This document shows positions 16,478 through 24,578 of a DNA stretch of 27,500 bases, one piece after another. The notes under the pieces were generated by a model. That model worked only from the letters and a program-made list of their open reading frames with translations. It searched no databases and was not told where the DNA came from. The first letter of the stretch is position 1, and the number at the start of each line of letters is the position of its first letter. The translations under genes and the position numbers were made by a program. Source of the DNA: Acidovorax sp. NCPPB 4044 (GTDB lineage Bacteria > Pseudomonadota > Gammaproteobacteria > Burkholderiales > Burkholderiaceae_C); assembly GCF_028069655.1 (NCBI RefSeq), contig NZ_JAMCOS010000001.1, forward strand, positions 1 to 27,500, read 5' to 3'.

Positions 16478-17244
16478 TCACTTTTTCCGAAGCGCAGATC
16501 ATGGCCTGGCTGTCGCCGGTGCTGTGGCCGTTCTTGCGCGTCCTGGCCCTGTTCATGGTGGCCCCGGTTTTTTCGATGCGCAGCATCCCGGTCCGAGTGA
16601 AGGTCGGCCTCGCCTTTCTCGTGGCTGTGTGTGCTCAGGCTGCCTTGCCCGATCAGCCTGTCATCAGCGTGAATGGGCGCGACGCATTCGGCGCGGTGGC
16701 CCAGCAGGTGGCCGTGGGCCTGGCCATCGGTTTTGCGGTGCGTCTCGTGTTTGCGGCAGTGGAGTTGGCCGGTGAAGTCATCGGCCTGCAGATGGGCCTC
16801 AACTTCGCTTCGTTTTTCGATCCTTCCACCAGCGGGCAGGTGAGTGCGGTGGGACGGTTCTTCGGGCACATGGCGCTGCTTCTGTTCGTCGTCATCAATG
16901 GCCACCTCATGGTGCTCATGGCGGTGGTAAAGAGCTTCGATACCTTTCCCGTGGATGGCAATTTCATGCAGGCGCTCGGGCAGATGCGCATGCACGATCT
17001 GGGGGCCTCCCTGTTCTCCAGCGCCCTCTGGATTGCGCTGCCCATGATTGCGCTGCTGCTGTTCGTCAATCTCGCGCTCGGGGTGATCTCGCGCGTGGCA
17101 CCGCAGATGAACATCTATGCGGTGGGCTTTCCTGTGACGTTGACGGTCGGGCTGCTGGGCATCGCGGCCACTTTGCCGATGCTGGAGCAGCCGGTGCTGG
17201 CCCTCATGCAGCAATCCATCGATCTCTTTGCCTCGCAGCGATAG
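16474..17244 (+). CDS. fliR: Flagellar export gate protein FliR
   Basis: FliR is the single-copy subunit that completes the FliPQR gate. It uses a GTG start overlapping the fliQ stop and is 256 residues long, normal for the family. It has about six hydrophobic segments and the recognisable motifs APVFSMRSIPVRVKVGLAF, GEVIGLQMGLNFASFFDPS and LPMIALLLFVNLALGVISR. flhB, often next to or fused with fliR, is not here: the next gene is convergent and begins signalling functions. Confidence 0.96.
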   Translation: MITFSEAQIMAWLSPVLWPFLRVLALFMVAPVFSMRSIPVRVKVGLAFLVAVCAQAALPDQPVISVNGRDAFGAVAQQVAVGLAIGFAVRLVFAAVELAGEVIGLQMGLNFASFFDPSTSGQVSAVGRFFGHMALLLFVVINGHLMVLMAVVKSFDTFPVDGNFMQALGQMRMHDLGASLFSSALWIALPMIALLLFVNLALGVISRVAPQMNIYAVGFPVTLTVGLLGIAATLPMLEQPVLALMQQSIDLFASQR

Positions 17245-17268
17245 GCTTCTGCCGGGCTCTGCACCGCC

Positions 17269-17898
17269 TCATACCAGTTGGTTGCGGATGGCGTAGACGG
17301 TCAGTTCTGCATTGTTGGTGAGCTTGAGTTTTTCCAGCACCCGCGAGCGGTAGACGCTCACGGTCTTCGGGCTCAGCATGAGTTCCTCGGCGATGTCGGA
17401 AAGACGCCGTCCGGACGCAATCTTCACGAGCGTCTGCAACTCCCGCTCGGATAACGCCTCGTGGGGCAGCTCCGGGGCGGGCTGTGCAAGGCTGTCCGCG
17501 AGCATCTGGGCCACTTCCGGCGTCAGGTATTTCCGTCCTTTCATGACGGTACGGACGGCCTCGATGAGTTCCACCGGATCCCCGGCTTTGTTGGCATAGC
17601 CCTGCGCGCCTGCCCGCAGGCATCTCAAGGCGTACTGGTCTTCCGGATACATCGAAACCACCAGCACTTTGATGGCGGAGTCCGTTTCCCGCAGGCTCGT
17701 CAGCACTTCGAGCCCGCTGCGCCCTGGCATGTTCAAGTCGAGGAGCAGCACATCGCACGGCACCGTGCGCAGTGTTTCCCGTAGCTCGGAATACCCCCCG
17801 GCCTCCCCTGTGACCAGGATGTCCGGAGCTTCGGTGAGGGTGTCGCGAATGCCACGGCGCAGAACGGCGTGGTCATCGCAAAGTACGACGTGGATCAT
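17269..17898 (-). CDS. LuxR/NarL-family response regulator
   Basis: This is a cytoplasmic two-component response regulator of 209 residues. The N-terminal receiver (about 1-120) has the acidic pair Asp8/Asp9, phosphoacceptor Asp54 (LLLDLNMPG), Ser81 in VVSMYPED and the Lys of YANKAG. The C-terminal LuxR-type helix-turn-helix (about 146-206) reads LSERELQTLVKIASGRRLSD then LMLSPKTVSVYRSRVLEKL. It shares an ATGA junction with the kinase gene upstream, so it is almost certainly its partner. Its targets are unknown. Its place between fliR and the che genes suggests, but does not show, control of motility. No specific gene name can be assigned. Confidence 0.95.
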   Translation of the reverse strand: MIHVVLCDDHAVLRRGIRDTLTEAPDILVTGEAGGYSELRETLRTVPCDVLLLDLNMPGRSGLEVLTSLRETDSAIKVLVVSMYPEDQYALRCLRAGAQGYANKAGDPVELIEAVRTVMKGRKYLTPEVAQMLADSLAQPAPELPHEALSERELQTLVKIASGRRLSDIAEELMLSPKTVSVYRSRVLEKLKLTNNAELTVYAIRNQLV

Positions 17899-19013
17899 TG
17901 GACTTCTCCCCGGTCTGCTGTGTGAAGGCCGTCCTGTCCGTCCAGCGGAACGGACACGATGACCGAGGTGCCGCGGCCCGGGTGGCTGCTGATGTCGAGC
18001 CAGCCTCCTACCGTCCTTGCGCGCTCTTCCAGGCCCTTCAGACCGAATGACTTGGGCTTGTGCCGCATGGCAGGCTCCATGCCCCGGCCATCATCCGTCA
18101 CCTCCAGTGTCAAAACCCTCTCGCTGTCGGACAGATCGATCGCTACCTGCCTTGCCTCGGCATACTTGGAAATATTGGTGAGCGCTTCCTGGGCCGTGCG
18201 ATAGGCCACCAATTGGATATCACTGGGCACGTCCATCGTGTCGCGGTTGGCATGCACCCGGGTGGAGATTCCGGTGCGCCGTTCGAAGCTCTCCGCCAAC
18301 CATTGCACGGCTGCGACCAGGCCCTGGTCGAGGATGGGCGGGCGCAGGTTCATCATGATCCGCTGGCTGGCGCCAATCGCGTGCTGCAGCATTTCCGTGG
18401 CGCTCTCCGCATGCTGGCGTACAGCGTCTTCGCCGGTATGCCGTGCGATCCATCCCATGTCGAACCGCACCGCAGTCAAGGCTCCGCCGATGTCATCGTG
18501 GATCTCCCGGGCAATCGCCGCTCTTTCCTTCTCGATGGAAGACTGCAGATGCTCGGTCAATTCCGCCAGGCGCCGTTCGGATGCTGCCAACTCTCGGGTC
18601 GCATGTTCGCGCGCTTTGCGGGCCTCGTGCACTTCGATGGCACGATCAATGACCCGGGGCAGCCGGCCCATGTCATCCTTCAGCAGGTAGTCGGACATGC
18701 CCAGCCGTATTGCATCCACTGCTGCGGCCTCGCCGATCGCGCCGGACAGCAGGACGAACGGGGGAGCATCGCCGCGCCCCTCCACGAACTGCCATGCGTC
18801 CAGGGCGGTGAAGCCGGGGAGGCGGTAGTCGGCGAGGATCAGATCGAATCGTTCGGCGCCCAGCCAGGCGATGAATGACTCCATCGTGTCTGCGTGGTGG
18901 ATTTCATACATCCCGTTGGCGCGGCGCAACGTAATACAGGCCAAAGCATGGTCTGCAGGGGAATCTTCGAGATGCAGGATACGCAGGGGTTTAACCGTTA
19001 CTCCTGAAGCCAT
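17895..19013 (-). CDS. Hybrid receiver-histidine kinase (HisKA_3 class)
   Basis: This 372-residue cytoplasmic protein has no transmembrane segment and no recognisable sensor domain. Residues about 10-125 form a receiver domain (Asp17, phosphoacceptor Asp62 in LILADYRLPGF, Lys112). Next come a coiled-coil linker (about 128-165) and a NarX/DesK-type dimerisation and phosphotransfer helix with His172 (ERAAIAREIHDDIGGALTAV). The C-terminal ATPase domain follows (EALTNISKYAEARQV, VTDDGRGM, SFGLKGLEERARTVGGWLDI). The receiver in front means input may come from another kinase. ATG 19013 is chosen because homology begins there (VKPLRILHLEDSPADH); it has no ribosome site, and an in-frame GTG at 19133 would add 40 unconserved residues. 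It is cotranscribed with the regulator downstream. Confidence 0.93.
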   Translation of the reverse strand: MASGVTVKPLRILHLEDSPADHALACITLRRANGMYEIHHADTMESFIAWLGAERFDLILADYRLPGFTALDAWQFVEGRGDAPPFVLLSGAIGEAAAVDAIRLGMSDYLLKDDMGRLPRVIDRAIEVHEARKAREHATRELAASERRLAELTEHLQSSIEKERAAIAREIHDDIGGALTAVRFDMGWIARHTGEDAVRQHAESATEMLQHAIGASQRIMMNLRPPILDQGLVAAVQWLAESFERRTGISTRVHANRDTMDVPSDIQLVAYRTAQEALTNISKYAEARQVAIDLSDSERVLTLEVTDDGRGMEPAMRHKPKSFGLKGLEERARTVGGWLDISSHPGRGTSVIVSVPLDGQDGLHTADRGEVQ

Positions 19014-19196
19014 ATGAACGCTATCATAGGATACATATTGGAACAAACGGCCCCGTTTGTCCTGTGCGGAGGTGCTTCGCTGAAAGCCTGAGTCAGGCCC
19101 GAAGCTGCACCGTTTGCCGGTGGTGTCGGCCACCAGCGTGTGTTTGCCGGAATGGATTTAGCGTGCCCTGAGCCCGCCTGCTGCCATGGAGAAACC
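19014..19196. promoter_or_regulatory. Divergent control region, kinase / CheZ-like gene
   Basis: These 183 bases separate two divergent genes. They hold an 18-base palindrome, ACAAACGGCCCCGTTTGT (19043-19060), a possible operator for the adjacent NarL-type regulator. On the minus strand TATGAT (complement of 19023-19028) is a good -10 whose start point would fall at the kinase ATG. The region also has GTTTGCCGG twice in direct order (19112-19120 and 19142-19150), and GGTGG/CCACC arms around TGTCGG. No sigma-28 promoter was found for the che genes. Confidence 0.5.
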
Positions 19197-19643
19197 ATGC
19201 AATCTACGCTAACAAGCCCCGACGAGCCAGGAGTTCAGCTTCCGGTCATGGTGGCCGCTGAACTTCAGGATTCCCTGCTCGTTGTCATGCACGATCTGCA
19301 TCGTCTTGAAGGCCTGCTCAGCCACGCCACGGACAATCTGCTCGCCCGCTTTGGGGAGGCCAATCAGGCACTTTCCGATGAGTTCATCAAGGACTCGCCG
19401 GAGCTGTTGGCACTGCGCAATGCCCTGAGAAGTGCCGTCACCGAATTGCAGTTTCAAGACATGGCGTCCCAGTTGATCTGGCACACCACGAAGGTGCTGC
19501 AGGGATGTGCATTCAGGCTCGCCTCCGAAGCCATGGGCTCGGAAGAGGGAGAAGAAGCGGCGCCATTTGCCGAGATGGCGCCCGATCGCCCCAATCCCGT
19601 GACCCAAAGCGAAATGGACGCTGGTTCCATTGACCTGTTCTGA
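19197..19643 (+). CDS. Small CheZ-like protein, possible CheY-P phosphatase
   Basis: This 148-residue, mostly helical protein has no confident family name. ATG 19197 follows GGAGAA; an upstream in-frame GTG adds residues with no ribosome site. Residues 83-99 (ELQFQDMASQLIWHTTK) carry FQDxxxQxI with Asp88 and Gln92, the same pattern as the catalytic FQDLTGQVI of CheZ (Asp143, Gln147 in E. coli). The preceding helices (about 20-80) could form the CheZ-type helical hairpin. The tail contains TQSEMD (136-141), which resembles the FliM CheY-binding peptide LSQEEVD, and ends SIDLF. It lies 49 bases ahead of cheY. CheZ is normally about 200 residues, so this is either a short divergent CheZ or another CheY-binding protein. 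Confidence 0.7.
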   Translation: MQSTLTSPDEPGVQLPVMVAAELQDSLLVVMHDLHRLEGLLSHATDNLLARFGEANQALSDEFIKDSPELLALRNALRSAVTELQFQDMASQLIWHTTKVLQGCAFRLASEAMGSEEGEEAAPFAEMAPDRPNPVTQSEMDAGSIDLF

Positions 19644-19692
19644 CCTTTGCCCGTCTGGTTACCTTATATATTCAAGTGAGTTGGAGCCTTAA

Positions 19693-20055
19693 ATGCAATC
19701 TATCCTCGCCGTTGATGATTCGCCCTCCATGCGCAAGATGGTGTCCTTCACTTTGACGGGCGCTGGCTACCACGTGGTGGAGGCTGTGGACGGCCAGGAT
19801 GCGTTGGAAAAGGCGGAGACCCACGATATCCACCTGGTCCTCGCGGACCAGAACATGCCGCGCCTCGATGGAATCGGCCTGACGCGCAAGCTGCGTGAAC
19901 ATCCGAGGTTCAAAACCATTCCCATCCTGATCCTGACGACGGAATCGAGCGATCAGATGAAGCAGGCGGGCCGCAATGCCGGTGCCACGGGTTGGCTGGT
20001 CAAGCCGTTCGACCCTAACCGCTTGATCGAGGTCATTCAGAAGGTCATCCGCTGA
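19693..20055 (+). CDS. cheY: Chemotaxis response regulator CheY
   Basis: This is a single-domain receiver of 120 residues that carries phosphate from CheA to the motor switch. The acidic pocket Asp8/Asp9, phosphoacceptor Asp52 (LVLADQNMPRLDG), Thr82/Thr83 and Lys104 (LVKPFDPNR) are all present, and there is no output domain. GGAG lies 9 bases ahead of the ATG. It is followed directly by cheA. In related genomes more than one cheY can exist; whether this one binds FliM or acts as a phosphate sink cannot be decided from sequence. Confidence 0.96.
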   Translation: MQSILAVDDSPSMRKMVSFTLTGAGYHVVEAVDGQDALEKAETHDIHLVLADQNMPRLDGIGLTRKLREHPRFKTIPILILTTESSDQMKQAGRNAGATGWLVKPFDPNRLIEVIQKVIR

Positions 20056-20090
20056 ACGGCGCCTCATCAACAAGCACACGGGAGCCATGC

Positions 20091-22235
20091 ATGGCCGAAA
20101 CTTATCAAGAAGGCGCGGGCGCGGACTTCGATCTCAGCCAGTTCTACCAAATCTTCTTCGAAGAAGCGGGCGAAAACCTGGACCAGATGGAGCACATGCT
20201 GCTGGATCTGGATCTGAGCGCGGCCAACGATGAAGAGCTGAACGGTATTTTCCGTTGCGCTCACTCCATCAAAGGCGGAGCGGCAACCTTCGGATTTTCT
20301 GACGTAGCCGAGCTGACGCACCAGATGGAGTCGTTGCTCGACCGCTTGCGCAGGCACGAACTCCAACCCATCCCGCAGATGGTTGACGTTCTGCTGGAAT
20401 CCGCCGACGCCTCCCGCAGCCTGCTGGCACGGCATCAGGCCGGAGGCCAGGGTGAAGCCGTATCCACCGGCGATCTGGTGCGGCGCATCAGTGAGCTTGC
20501 AGCAGGCGTTGTACCTGTCGACAAGGCGCCAGTGCCTGCTCCTGTCGTTGCTGCTCCCGCCGTGGTCGCACCGGTGGCGGCGCCCGTGGCAGCATCCGCT
20601 CCTCAGCCCTCCGTTCCGGGAGCCCCGCGTTCTCTGGAAATCCGGATCGGTCCTATCGAGCGGATCGAACAGGCGGATGCCATCAAGGATCTTTTCAGGG
20701 ACATCGTCGGCCTCGGAACAATTCGCGATCTACCGTCGGACCAACAGGGCGTGCGCGTGTTCGGGGTTGAAACCACCTCCACCAACGACGATTTGCTGGA
20801 TCTGTTCGCTTTCCATGTCTCCAAGGAGCAGGTGCGTATCGACGTCGCTGGCGCGGCAGTTCCCGTGGAGTCTGTGGGCGTTGCGTCCGCACCCTCTGCA
20901 CCGGGTGGTTCGATGGATGCGCCCTATGGCTTCTTTCCGGGTGCGCCCGGAACGCCAGCAGAGCGTGAGGTTGCAACCGCCGCTGTCGGCAGCTCGGATG
21001 CCGTGTCTTCCAAGCCTTCTGCAGGCGGAGCCCGTACTGCAGAGCCCAAGGCTGTCAGTCAAGCGCAGATGGAATCCACCACGATCCGCGTTGCGGTGAA
21101 CAAGGTGGACCAGTTGATCAATCTGGTTGGTGAGCTGGTCATCACGCAGGCAATGCTGGCTCAGAACAGCAGGGGGCTCGATGGAGCGGTCTACCAGCAG
21201 TTGCTGGCAGGCCTGGCAGACCTGGATCGCAATACCCGCGACCTCCAGGAGTCGGTCATGTCCATCCGCATGATTCCGATGTCCATCGTGTTCAGCCGGT
21301 TCCCTCGCATGCTGCGTGACTTGGCCAACAAGCTGGGCAAGAAGGTCGATCTCGTGACCTTGGGCGAGGCGACGGAGCTCGACAAGAGCCTTGTCGAGAA
21401 AATCACCGACCCGTTGACCCATCTGGTGCGCAACAGTTGCGATCACGGTATTGAAATGCCTGCGGACCGTTTGGCCGCAGGCAAGTCGGAGCATGGAACG
21501 ATTACCCTGTCTGCATCGCACCAGGGCGGTTCCATCGTGATCGAGGTCCGCGACGATGGCCGAGGCCTTTCGCGAGAGAAGATCCTGACCAAGGCGCGGG
21601 AACGTGGTCTGGAGGTCTCTGACCAGATGAGCGATCAGGATGTCTGGGGTCTCATCTTTGCTCCGGGTTTCTCCACCGCCGACGAGGTTACCGATGTGTC
21701 GGGCCGCGGCGTCGGCATGGACGTCGTCAAGAAGAACATTGCTGCACTCAACGGCTCTGTCGAAATCGATTCCGCTGAAGGCTACGGCATGCGAGTGTCG
21801 GTGCGTCTGCCACTGACGTTGGCCATCATGGACGGCATGTCCGTGGGGGTGGACGAAGAGGTCTATATCCTGCCCCTGTCCTCCGTGGTGGAGTCGTTCC
21901 AGGTCAATCCAGACGATGTGAATACCGTGGCCCAGGGCTCGCAGTTGGTGAAGGTCCGCGACGAATACATGCCTGTCATCGCGTTGGAGAAGACCTTCCA
22001 GGTCCCGCGAGTCGACCAGAGCAAGTCAAGCACCATCATGGTGGTCGTGGAAGCGGATGGCAGCCGCGTCGCCTTGCTGGTTGACGAGTTGCTCGGTCAG
22101 CATCAGGTGGTGGTGAAGAACCTGGAGACCAACTACCGCAAGGTGCCCAATGTTTCGGGTGCCACCATATTGGGCGATGGCACGGTAGCCTTGATTCTCG
22201 ATACCGGGGCGCTGGTGCGCCGCGTGCGCCATTGA
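20091..22235 (+). CDS. cheA: Chemotaxis histidine kinase CheA
   Basis: CheA is the receptor-coupled kinase that phosphorylates CheY and CheB. The 714-residue product has, in order: the P1 phosphotransfer domain with His58 (CAHSIKGGAATFGF), an Ala/Pro/Val-rich linker (about 144-180), a P2-like domain (about 182-250), a second linker, and the P3 dimerisation hairpin (from about 329, TTIRVAVNKVDQLINLVGEL). The P4 ATPase domain follows (LVRNSCDHGIE near 447, DDGRGL near 488, GRGVGMDVVKKNI near 540), then the CheW-like P5 (about 585-714). All catalytic motifs look intact. The second of two adjacent ATGs is used, behind GGAG at 6 bases. Confidence 0.97.
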   Translation: MAETYQEGAGADFDLSQFYQIFFEEAGENLDQMEHMLLDLDLSAANDEELNGIFRCAHSIKGGAATFGFSDVAELTHQMESLLDRLRRHELQPIPQMVDVLLESADASRSLLARHQAGGQGEAVSTGDLVRRISELAAGVVPVDKAPVPAPVVAAPAVVAPVAAPVAASAPQPSVPGAPRSLEIRIGPIERIEQADAIKDLFRDIVGLGTIRDLPSDQQGVRVFGVETTSTNDDLLDLFAFHVSKEQVRIDVAGAAVPVESVGVASAPSAPGGSMDAPYGFFPGAPGTPAEREVATAAVGSSDAVSSKPSAGGARTAEPKAVSQAQMESTTIRVAVNKVDQLINLVGELVITQAMLAQNSRGLDGAVYQQLLAGLADLDRNTRDLQESVMSIRMIPMSIVFSRFPRMLRDLANKLGKKVDLVTLGEATELDKSLVEKITDPLTHLVRNSCDHGIEMPADRLAAGKSEHGTITLSASHQGGSIVIEVRDDGRGLSREKILTKARERGLEVSDQMSDQDVWGLIFAPGFSTADEVTDVSGRGVGMDVVKKNIAALNGSVEIDSAEGYGMRVSVRLPLTLAIMDGMSVGVDEEVYILPLSSVVESFQVNPDDVNTVAQGSQLVKVRDEYMPVIALEKTFQVPRVDQSKSSTIMVVVEADGSRVALLVDELLGQHQVVVKNLETNYRKVPNVSGATILGDGTVALILDTGALVRRVRH

Positions 22236-22266
22236 TCGGCGCAATGCAGTCTGAAGGAGAGCCACC

Positions 22267-22767
22267 ATGGCCACTGTGATGGAAAGAACGAACGAATCGG
22301 CTGGCGCGGCGGTTGCAGGAGCCCGCGAGTACTTGACCTTCCGCCTGGACCAAGAGGAATACGGCATTGATATCCTCAAAGTGCAGGAGATCCGCGGATA
22401 TGAGCCACCGACCCGCATCGCCAATGCGCCGGAGTTCATCAAGGGGGTCACGAACCTTCGCGGCACCATCGTGCCGATCGTGGACATGCGGCTCAAGTTC
22501 GATTGCTCCAAGGCCGAATACAACAGCTTCACGGTTGTCATCATCCTGAATCTGCGCAATCGCGTCGTCGGCATCGTGGTGGATTCGGTCAGCGATGTCA
22601 TGGAACTCGCTTCCGACCAGATCCGCCTCGCACCCGATATTGAAAGCACCATCGACAGCAATTGCATCGTGGGGCTTGGTTCCGTCGGTGAACGGATGCT
22701 GATTCTTCTCGACATCGAGAGGCTCATGTCCAACCCGGACATGGGGCTCGTGTCGACGCACGATTGA
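22267..22767 (+). CDS. cheW: Chemotaxis coupling protein CheW
   Basis: CheW is the adaptor that links receptors to CheA in the signalling array. The 166-residue single-domain product has the family pattern EYLTFRLDQEEYGIDILKVQ, then EFIKGVTNLRGTIVPIVDMR, then VVIILNLRNRVVGIVVDSV. It starts 31 bases after cheA behind AAGGAG and is followed by an intrinsic terminator, which ends the cheY-A-W unit. Confidence 0.97.
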   Translation: MATVMERTNESAGAAVAGAREYLTFRLDQEEYGIDILKVQEIRGYEPPTRIANAPEFIKGVTNLRGTIVPIVDMRLKFDCSKAEYNSFTVVIILNLRNRVVGIVVDSVSDVMELASDQIRLAPDIESTIDSNCIVGLGSVGERMLILLDIERLMSNPDMGLVSTHD

Positions 22768-22772
22768 GTTGG

Positions 22773-22799
22773 AGGAGGGCTGAGGCAGACCCTCCTTTT
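22773..22799 (+). terminator. Intrinsic terminator between cheW and cheR
   Basis: AGGAGGG (22773-22779) pairs with CCCTCCT (22790-22796), extended inwards by CTG/CAG with one bulge, and is followed by TTT. It lies just after the cheW stop, so cheR-D-B is probably expressed at a lower level by readthrough or from its own promoter. Confidence 0.75.
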
Positions 22800-22873
22800 G
22801 GAATGCAGGACAAGAGTCAGCATTCCCCGTTGGCATGTGCGCCTACCCCTTGAGATGCGGAATTGAACCGAAC

Positions 22874-23764
22874 ATGCGCCAGACCTCTTCCTCTTCTGCC
22901 CCTTCGCGTGGTGCGCCGGACCCCGGCGTTGCCCAGGCATCTTCGGGACCTCTGGCCCAGGGGCGCGAATTCGTCTGGACCAACGCGGATTTTTCTCGTG
23001 TGCAATCCTTGATTTACCAACGGGCAGGCATCAGTCTGCACGATGGTAAGCATGCGATGGTCTACAGCCGGTTGTCTCGGCGCTTGCGGGAAACAGGCCA
23101 TTCCAGCTTCCATGAGTATTTGAGCTGGCTGGAGAACCACGATGGACCTGAGTGGCAGGAGTTCGTGAATGCCCTCACTACCAATCTGACGGCTTTTTTT
23201 CGCGAGCAGCACCACTTCGAAATCCTTTCGACCTTATTGCGCACCCGGCCTTCGGGGCCATGGAGTGTGTGGTGCAACGCTGCGTCCACCGGTGAAGAGC
23301 CTTATTCCATCGTGATGACGGCCATGGAAGCGTTGGGGGCCAATGCTTCCTTCAAGCTCACGGCGAGCGACATTGATTCGCGTGTACTGGCAACGGCGTC
23401 GGAAGGTGTGTATCGGCTGGACAGCGTCAAGGGGCTGAGCCCGGAACGGCTGCACAAGTTTTTCTTGCGCGGAAAGGGAGCGAATGCCGGTCTGGCGCGC
23501 GCCAAGCCAGAACTCCGTCGCGCAATCGAATTCATGAGCGTCAACCTGATCCGCGACGACTGGCCTTTCCGGGAGCCCTTCGATGTGGTCTTCTGCCGCA
23601 ACGTCATGATCTATTTCGACGCCCCTACGCAGCGCCGCGTCCTGGAAAGAATCCATCGCGTACTCAAGCCGGGTGGGATGCTGTTCGTTGGACACGCGGA
23701 AAACTTCAGTGAGTCCCGTGATCTTTTCAACTTGCGCGGCAAGACCGTCTACGAGCGCCGATAG
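22874..23764 (+). CDS. cheR: Chemotaxis receptor methyltransferase CheR
   Basis: CheR methylates glutamates of chemoreceptors using S-adenosylmethionine, for adaptation. From ATG 22874 the product is 296 residues; an ATG at 22835 would add 13 and cannot be excluded, as neither has a strong ribosome site. The N-terminal helical domain (about 35-95) is followed by the catalytic domain with TTNLTAFFRE, the SAM-binding NAASTGEEPYS, ASDIDSRVLATA and FDVVFCRNVMIYFD. All conserved motifs are present. cheD and cheB follow closely. Confidence 0.96.
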   Translation: MRQTSSSSAPSRGAPDPGVAQASSGPLAQGREFVWTNADFSRVQSLIYQRAGISLHDGKHAMVYSRLSRRLRETGHSSFHEYLSWLENHDGPEWQEFVNALTTNLTAFFREQHHFEILSTLLRTRPSGPWSVWCNAASTGEEPYSIVMTAMEALGANASFKLTASDIDSRVLATASEGVYRLDSVKGLSPERLHKFFLRGKGANAGLARAKPELRRAIEFMSVNLIRDDWPFREPFDVVFCRNVMIYFDAPTQRRVLERIHRVLKPGGMLFVGHAENFSESRDLFNLRGKTVYERR

Positions 23765-23791
23765 CGGCCGCATTCCGTAAGAAGCCCCTCC

Positions 23792-24559
23792 ATGACCCAA
23801 AACCGCCCTGGCCCTTTCCCCGTGTCTGGCTCGCCGTCGCCGTCTACGGCATTTGACGGGGCTGAACGTCGCCGGGCTCCGCGCATCGCTCCGTTGAGCG
23901 CAGACATCTATTCGGGTGCGCCTGCCGCCAATGCGACGAAGCAATCGACGTTGCAGGAACTGAAAGGACGCACCCGCCGTGCGGGAGAGGCGTCTTTCTT
24001 CTTCTTCGATCACCACTTCCAGCACAACGCGGTCAAGGTACTTCCGGGGGAGTACTTCGTCTCTGATGAAAATCTCGTGATCATGACGGTGCTGGGCTCC
24101 TGCATTGCGGCCTGCCTTTGGGATAGCCGCAGTCGCATCGGTGGCATGAACCATTTCATGCTGCCGGATGGTGATTCCAACGACGTTTCCGGTCGCTATG
24201 GCTCCTATGCGATGGAGTTGTTGATCAACGAGATGTTGAAATTGGGAGCGCGCCGGGAAACCATGCAGGCCAAGGTCTTTGGCGGTGGCCAGGTGATGCA
24301 CAACTTCACCACCATGAACGTAGGCGAGCGCAATACCAACTTCGTGATGAACTACCTTCAGACCGAGCGCATTCCGATCGTTTCTGAAGATGTGCTTGAT
24401 ATCTATCCACGCAAAGTGGTGTTTTTCCCGGTGACGGGCAAGGCCATGGTCAAGAGACTGGCACATGCCCATCCGGAAGCGCTGGTCGCCCAGGATGTCA
24501 AGGGCAATGCGGCGACGGTGGCGAAGGCCACTGCCGGTGGTTCCGTGGATCTTTTTTGA
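23792..24559 (+). CDS. cheD: Chemoreceptor glutamine deamidase CheD
   Basis: CheD deamidates specific glutamines of chemoreceptors and in some bacteria is also regulated by CheY-P phosphatases. The catalytic Cys104 ([13 protein letters not shown]) and His121 (GGMNHFMLP) are present, and the later motif [10 protein letters not shown] is typical. At 255 residues it is longer than most relatives owing to a poorly structured N-terminal extension of about 75 residues (Pro/Ser/Arg-rich) and a C-terminal tail ending GGSVDLF. The end resembles the SIDLF end of the small protein ahead of cheY. It lies between cheR and cheB. Confidence 0.95.
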   Translation: MTQNRPGPFPVSGSPSPSTAFDGAERRRAPRIAPLSADIYSGAPAANATKQSTLQELKGRTRRAGEASFFFFDHHFQHNAVKVLPGEYFVSDENLVIMTVLGSCIAACLWDSRSRIGGMNHFMLPDGDSNDVSGRYGSYAMELLINEMLKLGARRETMQAKVFGGGQVMHNFTTMNVGERNTNFVMNYLQTERIPIVSEDVLDIYPRKVVFFPVTGKAMVKRLAHAHPEALVAQDVKGNAATVAKATAGGSVDLF

Positions 24560-24578
24560 TTGGGAAGGACGAGAGGGA

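Noticed and set aside
17895..19133. Longer kinase beginning at GTG 19133.
   Set aside because: The additional 40 residues have no receiver-domain similarity and no ribosome-binding site, and would run through the palindrome and promoter-like elements.
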